NCBI GenBank assembly: GCA_947585795.1
Contig: CANPXG010000005.1
Coordinates: 1 to 64,000, forward strand
Length of the DNA: 64,000 nucleotides
Direction of reading: 5' to 3'
Source: an uncultured Clostridia bacterium
GTDB taxonomy: Bacteria; Bacillota; Clostridia; UBA1381
Under the pieces are notes generated by a model. That model ran no database searches. It was given only the letters and a program-made list of their open reading frames with translations, and was not told the origin of the DNA. Shown here piece by piece: positions 49,844 to 56,958 of the stretch. Every line of letters starts with the position of its first letter. The first letter of the stretch is position 1. The position numbers were made by a program, and so were the translations under genes.

Positions 49844-50848
49844 TTAACCACGGACTTTGAACTTTTTCGGTGAATCCGTGTCATCCGATGGCGTATTACC
49901 TTTTACGTCATCAGCGGTACGTTTGCCGTTCTCGGGCTTTTCAGGAACTGAACTATCGCCCATATCGTTTTTTACAAGCTCTGCAACGGACGTTGCAAGA
50001 CCGGCTAAACCCTGTATTTCAGACGGAATGATTATCTTTGTTGCTTTTCCGTCCGCTGCTTTTTCAAAGCTTTCGAGCGATTTCAACGTCAAGTATGCCT
50101 TGCTCGGAGTTGCGTCGTTGATTTTCTTGATACCTTCCGCTACTGCGGACTGTACAGCTATGATAGCTTCAGCTTGACCTTCAGCTTCTCTGATAGCCGC
50201 CTGTTTCTTCGCTTCAGCTTTGAGAATTGCCGACTCTTTCTCACCTTCAGCAAGCAAGATAGCCGATTTCTTTTCGCCCTCGGCGCGTAAAATGCTTTCG
50301 CGTCGTTCTCTTTCTGCTTTCATCTGACGTTCCATAGCATCCTGTATCTCGGCAGGGGGCATTATGTTTTTAAGCTCAACGCGGTTTATCTTTATACCCC
50401 ACGGATCGGTCGCTTCGTCAAGTATCGAGCGCATTTTCGTGTTTACCATATCACGAGAGGTAAGCGTTTCGTCAAGCTCCAAATCGCCGATTATGTTACG
50501 GAGAGTGGTAGCGGTCAGATTCTCAATAGCCATCATAGGACGTTCTACGCCGTATGCGAACAGTTTCGGATCGGTAATTTGATAGTATATGACCGTATCT
50601 ATCTGCATCGTAACGTTGTCCTTCGTTATGACAGGCTGCGGCGGGAAATCCGCGACGTGCTCTTTCATATTTACTTTTTTGGCTATCCGGTCAATGAACG
50701 GAACCTTGAAATGCAAGCCAACATTCCATGTGGCGTAATAGCCGCCAAACCTCTCGATTATGTATGTATGGGCTTGCGGCACAATCTTGATGTTTGCTAT
50801 GACTATGACAGCAAGCAGAATTATAAGTATCATTAAAATAATTCCCAT
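49844..50848 (-). CDS. SPFH/stomatin-like membrane protein
   Basis: A 334-residue protein: an N-terminal membrane anchor (about 2-20), SPFH domain (about 22-170; VPQAHTYIIERFGGYYATWN), a long Ala/Glu coiled coil with AEGEKxSAI repeats (about 175-235), and a charged tail. These proteins form oligomeric membrane platforms that organise or protect proteases and membrane proteins (QmcA/HflK type). It lies with small membrane proteins of unknown role. Confidence 0.92.
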   Translation of the reverse strand: MGIILMILIILLAVIVIANIKIVPQAHTYIIERFGGYYATWNVGLHFKVPFIDRIAKKVNMKEHVADFPPQPVITKDNVTMQIDTVIYYQITDPKLFAYGVERPMMAIENLTATTLRNIIGDLELDETLTSRDMVNTKMRSILDEATDPWGIKINRVELKNIMPPAEIQDAMERQMKAERERRESILRAEGEKKSAILLAEGEKESAILKAEAKKQAAIREAEGQAEAIIAVQSAVAEGIKKINDATPSKAYLTLKSLESFEKAADGKATKIIIPSEIQGLAGLATSVAELVKNDMGDSSVPEKPENGKRTADDVKGNTPSDDTDSPKKFKVRG

Positions 50849-50966
50849 GATAAATCTCCTTTCGTAACTTTATCTAATTTTGCTGTTAAGACATAGACGA
50901 TTTACGGACCGCGTATAAGGGATGGTGTACATTCCCGCTTAGGCGGGTTGCTTTTCTGACACATGA

Positions 50967-51236
50967 TTATTCCACCTTTTCTTTCAGTGATTCTTTACAG
51001 AACGGGCAGCGCGTGTATTTGTTGCCCGGCGCAAAACTTTCCCCACAGTATGGACAATACTTATGTTCTTTTATCGGCGTGCCGTCATCGTCATCGTCGT
51101 CCATAGCCCAATCAAAGACTTTAAAGATAAACACTCCCTTTATAACGAAAACAGCTATGGATATAATCACCCCGATTATACAAATAAGTACTACAGGCAT
51201 AATCATAAGCGGTCCAATAATGAGCTCAGAAGTCAT
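50967..51236 (-). CDS. Membrane protein with zinc ribbon
   Basis: An 89-residue protein with one or two membrane segments (about 5-40), an Asp-rich linker (AMDDDDDDG) and a C-terminal zinc ribbon (CPYCGESF...CPFCKESL). AAAGGGGGTG precedes the start. It lies between the SPFH protein and the CpaB-like paralogs. The about 120 bases after it hold only a small CCCGC/GCGGG hairpin. Confidence 0.7.
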   Translation of the reverse strand: MTSELIIGPLMIMPVVLICIIGVIISIAVFVIKGVFIFKVFDWAMDDDDDDGTPIKEHKYCPYCGESFAPGNKYTRCPFCKESLKEKVE

Positions 51237-51250
51237 TCATTTCACCCCCT

Positions 51251-51712
51251 TTACTGTTCGGACTGCACCGTTGCTACTTCTATATCTTCACAACGGTTCA
51301 ATATCTTTTTAAGTTCTTCGGATTCAACTACAGTACAGCGAATATTTATTGGGCTGATAGCATAACTATCTTCTATGCTATATACCTTGTATAGCTTGTC
51401 AGCATTGTCCATACAAGGTGTGCCGTCTTCGGTGTACCCATATATCTTTACGGTGTCACCCGCGTTTATGGGCAATGATGCAGTCGTCGGCGTTACCGCC
51501 ATTGCTGTTTCCTTGCTTTGCAACTCATGCTCATACATGTTCACACCTTTTTGCATTACCGGTATTGAACTTAACAAGAAGGCTAAGAATACAAGCATTA
51601 ACGTTATGCCCGCACCAAACCATATTTTTTGTTTATGTAAGAGTATTGCCATGGTTATCATGCCGCCTATTCCGAGGAACGCCAGTATAGCTCCAAAAAT
51701 AAAAATATTCAT
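51251..51712 (-). CDS. Two-TM protein with CpaB/SAF-like outer domain (paralog 1)
   Basis: A 153-residue protein: two membrane segments (about 4-24, 32-50) and a C-terminal beta domain containing PTTASLPINAGDTVKIYGYT and YKVYSIEDSYAISPINIRC. Two other proteins in the window share this domain nearly line for line. The GDTVKIYGY strand recalls the SAF/CpaB beta-clip fold, a low-certainty analogy. Confidence 0.7.
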   Translation of the reverse strand: MNIFIFGAILAFLGIGGMITMAILLHKQKIWFGAGITLMLVFLAFLLSSIPVMQKGVNMYEHELQSKETAMAVTPTTASLPINAGDTVKIYGYTEDGTPCMDNADKLYKVYSIEDSYAISPINIRCTVVESEELKKILNRCEDIEVATVQSEQ

Positions 51713-51713
51713 T

Positions 51714-52199
51714 TTATTTCAGCCTTTCTTCCTTGCTTACTTTTTTTATTTCAACATCCTTGCTCTTTGAAAGGATTTCTCTCAACTCTTCAACGTCTGC
51801 ATCCGAACAACAAATATCCACCGGAGATATAGAATGTCCATCATCCACAGAATATACCGTATATTCCTTATCAATGTTGTCCTTAAAGACCGTATTATCT
51901 TCGCCGTATCCGTATATTTTTACAGTATCACCTTTTTCTAAGGGCAAAGAGGCTGTTGTCGGCACTACTTGTATTACGGTCTGATCATCCTTTAATGTGT
52001 AACCTTGCTCAACTAAGCCTTTAAATATCATCTGTCCTGAAACAACAAATAACATAATTGAAATAACAGCTGTAACCATAAAAGGCAGTGAAGTGCTTTT
52101 TTTATAATTATTTCTTACAATTACTACCCCAACTATTCCTAAAAAGAGAAATATGACTCCGGTTATGGTGCACATATTCGTTGTAATTTGTATATCCAT
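51714..52199 (-). CDS. Two-TM protein with CpaB/SAF-like outer domain (paralog 2)
   Basis: A 161-residue paralog of the neighbouring gene: membrane segments at about 9-28 and 36-58, then PTTASLPLEKGDTVKIYGYG and DKEYTVYSVDDGHSISPVDI. Its stop nearly overlaps the next start, so the two are likely made together. The third copy (56473) lies in the other minus-strand operon. Confidence 0.7.
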   Translation of the reverse strand: MDIQITTNMCTITGVIFLFLGIVGVVIVRNNYKKSTSLPFMVTAVISIMLFVVSGQMIFKGLVEQGYTLKDDQTVIQVVPTTASLPLEKGDTVKIYGYGEDNTVFKDNIDKEYTVYSVDDGHSISPVDICCSDADVEELREILSKSKDVEIKKVSKEERLK

Positions 52200-52280
52200 T
52201 TTATTTCACCCTTTCATCTGTTAATTTTTGTTTTTTTACGCAATTTATCGCCTTTTTTACTTTTTTAATACCTATCACGG

Positions 52281-52748
52281 CTACCACCGCAGAGTTATAC
52301 TCCTTATGTATTCAAAAAACTGTATTTCGGGAGCCATATAATATTTTACCAATGTAAATATTGTCGGTATTATTATCAAAAACCCGGCAATACCAAGCAG
52401 AGCAGCTATAAAGTAAAACCCAAACATGAATTGGTCTGCATCATAGCGTTTATCTTTCAATGCGTCTATATCTTTTTTATCCGCGTTTTCTTTTGCTTGC
52501 CGGCATAGCTGAGAGTAGTTATTGCGTTTTTTCCTCTGTCTATTTCCCATAAGCAGAAAGACAACAGCGGCTATTATACAAATAACTCCTATACCCAGCC
52601 AAATATACGAAGAAATTATCTTCCATGCGATGTACTTGCTTGCAATCTCTTGTATATACGAGATTACGTTATCAGATGCCCAGTCAATTGCTATGCCAAA
52701 CTGTTCGGCAAGCTCGTCTATAACAGCTATAATTTGTTCGCTTTGCAT
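52281..52748 (-). CDS. Membrane protein, first of its operon
   Basis: A 155-residue protein with an N-terminal helical part (IIAVIDELAEQFGIAIDWAS), two membrane segments (about 45-67 and 104-128) and a basic loop (GNRQRKKRNNYSQLCRQAKE). ATG 52748 is preferred to 52757, which overlaps the AGGAAAGG site. Upstream lies the 115-bp repeat. Confidence 0.6.
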   Translation of the reverse strand: MQSEQIIAVIDELAEQFGIAIDWASDNVISYIQEIASKYIAWKIISSYIWLGIGVICIIAAVVFLLMGNRQRKKRNNYSQLCRQAKENADKKDIDALKDKRYDADQFMFGFYFIAALLGIAGFLIIIPTIFTLVKYYMAPEIQFFEYIRSITLRW

Positions 52749-52832
52749 TTTAATCATCCTTTCCTATATTTACCTATTTTTACTACTGCGTTAAGTATAA
52801 TGATTTGCCATAACCTTCACTCCTTTTAATCA

Positions 52833-52947
52833 TTAAATGCCTACTAAAGAAGCACAGTCCGCTTTAATAAATGAACCATTTTTCATGTCCCTATATACTA
52901 CCTATCCTAAAAAATAAAAAAAGGTACTTTGGTTATAAAAATTTTTT
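52833..52947 (-). repeat. 115-bp direct repeat, copy 1: head of a minus-strand operon
   Basis: Identical to 61274-61388 over 115 bases. Read leftwards it holds GGATAGGTAGTATATAGGG (a -10-like TATATA without a consensus -35), then ACATGAAAAATGGTTCAT with an ATGAA/TTCAT stem. A leftward operon follows each copy, and AAAAGGAG lies just beyond. It is most simply a shared operon head for both minus-strand operons, used by a modified or activated polymerase. A 6-codon frame (MANHYT) follows AAAAGGAGTGAAGG here. Confidence 0.8.
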
Positions 52948-52998
52948 TAAAAAAATTATACACCACTGTTTTTTGAACATTTGTGGCGAATTTTTACA

Positions 52999-53027
52999 TA
53001 GACATACCCTGCAATGTAGGGTATAAT
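52999..53027 (+). promoter_or_regulatory. Promoter with overlapping inverted-repeat operator
   Basis: TAGACA 52999-53004, 17-bp spacer, TATAAT 53022-53027. ATACCCT (53004-53010) and AGGGTAT (53018-53024) form a perfect 7-bp inverted repeat with a 7-base centre lying between and into the -35 and -10. A bound repressor would block polymerase. The operon encodes an XRE-type protein. Confidence 0.75.
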
Positions 53028-53071
53028 GATAATATCAAAGAAACAATGAAGCTAACCGAAAGGAGAAAGGT

Positions 53072-53776
53072 ATGGCAAAGTATACAATTACAATGAGCTG
53101 CGGTCACACAGACACCGTGGAATTGTTTGGTAGGGAAAAGGATAGACAACGGAAAATAGAATATTTTGAGGAACAAGGGCTATGCAAGGAGTGTTACAAG
53201 AAGGAAATGCAGGCACAAGTCGAGAAAGAAGGTTTAGTGTTTAATGCGTCGGTCTTACCAAGCATCTCTGAAAGCGACGGCGATTTCCTGATCTACGTTT
53301 GGTTCAGCGGCAACACTATGCCGCACAAAGAAGAAATCAAAGCATTGGGCGGTTACAAATGGGAAGAATGTCAGGCTGCAAGCAACCTATTATCGTTAAA
53401 ATATGAACCGTGCTGGGGCAAAACAGTTAAATTCCAAAACCTGAAGGAAGAAATCGAAAAAGCCAAATCTATTGGCGCAAAGGAAAAATTTGAAAAAGGA
53501 TTGTTTGCGTCGGCAAATTACGAGATGGCATTAAAAAACAAAGAGAAATGGCAAGCAAACAAAGAACAAATAGACGCTATCCCGAAGCCAATTACTCCCG
53601 AGATTGTAAAAGACCATTACTGGAACGGACGCATATACGGTAAATCAGGCAATTACTGTGTTTATTTAGACAATAAAAAAACACCTATCACAGATGAGCA
53701 AGAAAAAGAAATTACCGCTTACTTAACGGCGAAAGAGGAATATGCTAAAAAAGTTGATGAAATAAAAAAAGCATAG
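53072..53776 (+). CDS. Unknown protein with N-terminal cysteine/histidine pairs
   Basis: A 234-residue protein beginning YTITMSCGHTDTVELFG with a later CKECYKKE, so CxH...CxxC could bind zinc. A lysine-rich coiled-coil-like middle and a WNGRIYGKSGNYCVYLDNKK section follow. First gene of the cassette under the operator promoter. No family recognised. Confidence 0.65.
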   Translation: MAKYTITMSCGHTDTVELFGREKDRQRKIEYFEEQGLCKECYKKEMQAQVEKEGLVFNASVLPSISESDGDFLIYVWFSGNTMPHKEEIKALGGYKWEECQAASNLLSLKYEPCWGKTVKFQNLKEEIEKAKSIGAKEKFEKGLFASANYEMALKNKEKWQANKEQIDAIPKPITPEIVKDHYWNGRIYGKSGNYCVYLDNKKTPITDEQEKEITAYLTAKEEYAKKVDEIKKA

Positions 53777-53793
53777 AAAGTGAGGAAACAAAA

Positions 53794-54120
53794 ATGGACA
53801 GAAGTCATTTAAGAAGGAGCCATGAAGGACTAAGGGCGGACGGTATTATAAAAGACAATTACCCCGGTTTGCCCGAAGAATTAAAGGAATTTAGCTATTA
53901 TTATCGCGACGGCATGACCGGTCACGTCATAATGGCAATTCCGGAATGTAAACTCGCCGAAGCTGAAGAAAATGGGGATTTGGACATGTTTGAATGCCCG
54001 TTTGCGGTCAAATATGTACTGCACAAAGGGTATCGAATGTATAAAAATCACGTCATTTGCGAAGGCAAATACGACAAGATTTTCGGATTGCAAATGGACG
54101 ACAAGTGGATTGAATTATGA
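53794..54120 (+). CDS. Unknown 108-residue protein
   Basis: A small protein (FSYYYRDGMTGHVIMAIPEC; VKYVLHKGYRMYKNHVICEG). Second gene of the XRE cassette, its stop overlapping the XRE start (ATGA). No family recognised. Confidence 0.6.
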   Translation: MDRSHLRRSHEGLRADGIIKDNYPGLPEELKEFSYYYRDGMTGHVIMAIPECKLAEAEENGDLDMFECPFAVKYVLHKGYRMYKNHVICEGKYDKIFGLQMDDKWIEL

Positions 54121-54320
54121 GATATTATGACAAAACAAAACCGTTTTCACAACAGCTAAAAACCGCATTATACGAGGCAGATCTAAGTCAAGCCGAACTA
54201 TCGCGGAAATTAGAAATCTCGATCAAGAACATTGAAGCATGGGTAGCAGGTACTCGAGTTCCACCCGCATGGGCGGCTGAATTACTGCTGAAAGAACTTG
54301 ACGGGCTAAAAAACACCTAA
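54117..54320 (+). CDS. XRE-type helix-turn-helix protein
   Basis: A 67-residue protein that is almost only an HTH: LYEADLSQAELSRKLEISIK then NIEAWVAGTRVPP. It is the natural candidate to bind the inverted repeat at 53004-53024 and control its own operon, and perhaps the divergent minus-strand operon. Translationally coupled to the gene before it. Confidence 0.85.
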   Translation: MRYYDKTKPFSQQLKTALYEADLSQAELSRKLEISIKNIEAWVAGTRVPPAWAAELLLKELDGLKNT

Positions 54321-54420
54321 AAATTTCTTTGATAAAATAAAGATGTGAAAACGTTAGTCTACCCCCAAAAGGGTATGTGAGTTGAAATATTAACAATTAT
54401 TATATTGACGTAACAATATC

Positions 54421-54452
54421 AAAAACCACCTATTGATTAGGTGGTTTTTTTT
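54421..54452. terminator. Bidirectional rho-independent terminator
   Basis: AAAAACCACCTA/TAGGTGGTTTTTTTT, between the XRE cassette and the converging minus-strand operon. The about 100 bases before it also hold TACCC/GGGTA (54360-54375) and ATATTG/CAATAT (54402-54419) inverted repeats of unknown use. Confidence 0.9.
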
Positions 54453-54497
54453 ATACGCAGTCTTATTTTGTTAAGGAGTGAACCTTCATTACGAACA

Positions 54498-54683
54498 TTA
54501 TCTGTTCACTGATTCAGATATTTGCTGTTGTTTTTCCCCTTTCCACAGGACTCTCTTTTGCCCGTTTTTGCTGACGACCTGATAATAATCAGCCGTTTCT
54601 TTGGCTATATACCAGTTTTCGGGCTTCAATCCCTTAGAAGCAAAGAATATCTTCTGCTTCCTTGTCAGTCGGTGCTTTTGCAT
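54498..54683 (-). CDS. Small basic protein
   Basis: A 61-residue protein (MQKHRLTRKQKIFFASKGLK at the start, then NWYIAKETADYYQVV), Lys/Gln-rich. It overlaps the end of the MmcB-like gene by 19 bases and is last in its operon. Similar short basic proteins follow phage nuclease genes; no family certain. Confidence 0.65.
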   Translation of the reverse strand: MQKHRLTRKQKIFFASKGLKPENWYIAKETADYYQVVSKNGQKRVLWKGEKQQQISESVNR

Positions 54684-55174
54684 AACTCTGTTTCCTCCTT
54701 CGCTTTTTTACTTTTACATATTTCTTTTGCCGCCGAACGGTACATCATTAAAAGCATTTCAGATACTGCACGTTCACGGTCTTTTCTCTGCGCCTTTCTT
54801 ACCGACATCAGCGCATGGAAGTTATCATCTGCCGGTACATACACACCGACTCTGAACGGGATTTCATCCTTAACCGCGTCATAGACATCCTTCGGCATAA
54901 CGTAATAGTTATAGTCACCGATGAAATTATGACCGTTCTTAGAATGAAAATCCTCGACTGAGGACTTGATTTCGTAGCAGCAGAAGTCACCTTTCTCTAT
55001 ACCCGATACGGTATTGTTAAAAGGCTTGAACTGCATATAGTCCACTCTGACGGTGTGACTTGTAGCATAATCGAACGTCACTTCCTTTGCACAATATATA
55101 CGGCTGTCATTATGCGGATTTATGTGTTTTTCTGTTAATTCTGACAATAATCTTGTCGTTTCTACTCTCGTCAT
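54665..55174 (-). CDS. MmcB-like PD-(D/E)XK nuclease-fold protein
   Basis: A 169-residue protein with the MmcB-type layout: CAKEVTFDYA, V-R-V-D-Y, YEIKSSVEDF as the E-x-K core, then HNFIGDYNYYVMPKDVYDAV and GVYVP. MmcB-like proteins are linked to DNA repair. It overlaps the start of the gene after it and the end of the PAPS-reductase-like gene (ATGA). Confidence 0.72.
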   Translation of the reverse strand: MTRVETTRLLSELTEKHINPHNDSRIYCAKEVTFDYATSHTVRVDYMQFKPFNNTVSGIEKGDFCCYEIKSSVEDFHSKNGHNFIGDYNYYVMPKDVYDAVKDEIPFRVGVYVPADDNFHALMSVRKAQRKDRERAVSEMLLMMYRSAAKEICKSKKAKEETELCKSTD

Positions 55175-56016
55175 TTTACAACTTCCTCACTTTCGCCCGT
55201 CCACCATCGAAACACGTCATAGCCGCTTTTCCATGTGCGGGTATCTTTTCCTTCTGCTTCGCGTATTTTTAGCATCCTATCGAACGAGTGTATGTACATT
55301 TGCTCAAATTTCGGGTATCTCTGGAACTCCATTTGCCGATTATGTTTATTCGCTAACGGGCAACCGACACAACCGACTCGCTTAAATCCTTCACAGTATA
55401 ACGGATTGCACTCAATCTTGTTATCGGCTATGTAGTCCCACACATCGGTATCTGCCCAATCTATTATGGGATTTACTACCGTTTTTGCTTGCATCTCACA
55501 TCGTTCAAACCACCGACGTTTCTCGTCGTTATCGTTATTAATGATTATTCTGCTCTCGGCTTTATGTGCGCTGCTCTCATAGATGCCGCGCTTAGTCCTT
55601 GCCCGGCTCTCATCCCACCGTACACCTGTCGCAATAGCCCGATTTTTACCACCCTGTTCCTTTAAGATGTCACAACAATACCTCATTAGCCGTGTCGGCG
55701 GTATTTTCTTAATGGGTATCAGCGACCACATCGATGTCGGCTTGCCTTTATATACAGGATATTCTCTTGTACACTTGATTCCACGTCCCTCAAGCTTACG
55801 GAAGACATGAGATATGTGGTATACCGTTTCAGGTGCGTCAGCGGTCGTATGCGTATGAAGCACTTCAAAGCTGATGCCGCTATTAAGAGCCAGTTGAAGC
55901 AATACATCGCTATCCTTACCACCGCTGTAACAAATGATAAGCGGCGCGTTATAATACGTTTCAGCAGCTTCGGCACCCATTTTTAACCTCTCGATTGCCG
56001 CTTTTTCTTTGTCCAT
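55171..56016 (-). CDS. PAPS-reductase-like ATP-pyrophosphatase
   Basis: A 281-residue protein: PP-loop SGGKDS at 31-36, a LHTHTTADAPETVYH substrate region, RYCCDILKEQ, and a cysteine cluster (CNPLYCEGFKRVGCVGCPL) that could hold metal or FeS. Family members reduce sulfate or move sulfur; phage and element members (DndC, IbrA type) work on DNA or nucleotides. Here it sits with a PD-(D/E)XK protein and a C5 methyltransferase, so a DNA-modification role is plausible. Confidence 0.85.
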   Translation of the reverse strand: MDKEKAAIERLKMGAEAAETYYNAPLIICYSGGKDSDVLLQLALNSGISFEVLHTHTTADAPETVYHISHVFRKLEGRGIKCTREYPVYKGKPTSMWSLIPIKKIPPTRLMRYCCDILKEQGGKNRAIATGVRWDESRARTKRGIYESSAHKAESRIIINNDNDEKRRWFERCEMQAKTVVNPIIDWADTDVWDYIADNKIECNPLYCEGFKRVGCVGCPLANKHNRQMEFQRYPKFEQMYIHSFDRMLKIREAEGKDTRTWKSGYDVFRWWTGESEEVVK

Positions 56017-56020
56017 TACT

Positions 56021-56446
56021 TCACCTCCAACAATTCAGGTGGGGATACATTTTTTTCATGTAGTCGACAATAAAGGTAGGGCTGTCATGTATATTACCAA
56101 CGATTTTTGGTTCGCGATCATCTGTTATATAACAACTGCCGCGCACTAAATCTAAGGTGACAACATGCGGTCTGTCAGATAAGCGGTTACTATTTGTACT
56201 TACAACAATATCCCCCTCAAAAATCTGTTTGCCGGTTTTGTCCTCTTTCCCCATACACTGTCCTACCGTTTCGGGAATAACCTCGACTAATATATCCTCA
56301 ACTTTTACACCGAAAGATAAGTCGCTATTGTCAGGAATGATAAAATGATGTAAATGTGTACGCTTATCATTATGGTGCATAACGATGTACGCACCATAAA
56401 CCCATTCGCCGTTATCTTTGCGTTTACCTCTATATAAGCCTTTCAT
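56021..56446 (-). CDS. YopX-like phage protein (copy 2)
   Basis: A 141-residue YopX protein. Its first part matches the copy at 45184 (RGKRKDNGEWVYGAYIVMHH and on) over 174 bases of DNA with four differences, then the C-terminal half is unrelated. ATG 56446 follows GGAGGTAGAAG. The pair points to recent gene conversion or duplication inside the element. Confidence 0.85.
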   Translation of the reverse strand: MKGLYRGKRKDNGEWVYGAYIVMHHNDKRTHLHHFIIPDNSDLSFGVKVEDILVEVIPETVGQCMGKEDKTGKQIFEGDIVVSTNSNRLSDRPHVVTLDLVRGSCYITDDREPKIVGNIHDSPTFIVDYMKKMYPHLNCWR

Positions 56447-56472
56447 TCTTCTACCTCCATTCATATGTTAGT

Positions 56473-56940
56473 TTAATTAACCTTCTTTATCTCTACTTTT
56501 TTACTCTTTTCTAATATATTGCTCAATTCTTCAGCGTCTACATCTGAACAGCGAACATTTATCGGAGATATAGAAAACCTATCTTCCACAGAATATATTG
56601 TATATTCCTTATCAATGTTGTCCTTAAAAATTGTATTGTCTTCGGTATATCCATATATTTTTACGGTATCTCCTCTTTTCAAAGGTAAAGATGCTGTTGT
56701 TGGAGTGACAGATATTACGGTTTCTTCATCATTTAATTTATGAGATTGCTTGTCTATACCTATCACTGTCATACATATCGAAGATACAAGAACAAACGAC
56801 GTTATTGTTTTTAAAAAATCGAGCGTTTTATCACCTATTAAATCTTCGTATTCAAGTATAATTGTAATTATTATGACTACTATTGACATAATCCCCAAAA
56901 TAATTCCAATTAAGGACATCGTACTTATTGTTATACTCAT
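56473..56940 (-). CDS. Two-TM protein with CpaB/SAF-like outer domain (paralog 3)
   Basis: A 155-residue paralog of the 51251 and 51714 proteins: two membrane segments (about 8-30, 44-64) and PTTASLPLKRGDTVKIYGYT with DKEYTIYSVEDRFSISPINV. ATG 56940 follows AAAGGAAAGGAGTG; an in-frame GTG overlaps the site. It is the only membrane protein among the DNA-modification genes. Confidence 0.72.
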   Translation of the reverse strand: MSITISTMSLIGIILGIMSIVVIIITIILEYEDLIGDKTLDFLKTITSFVLVSSICMTVIGIDKQSHKLNDEETVISVTPTTASLPLKRGDTVKIYGYTEDNTIFKDNIDKEYTIYSVEDRFSISPINVRCSDVDAEELSNILEKSKKVEIKKVN

Positions 56941-56958
56941 TTTAAACACTCCTTTCCT

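Noticed and set aside
28391-56016. IbrA/IbrB-type pair (PAPS-reductase-like with ParB-like)
   Set aside because: The two genes lie about 26 kb apart on opposite strands in different operons, so a functional pair is not supported by context.
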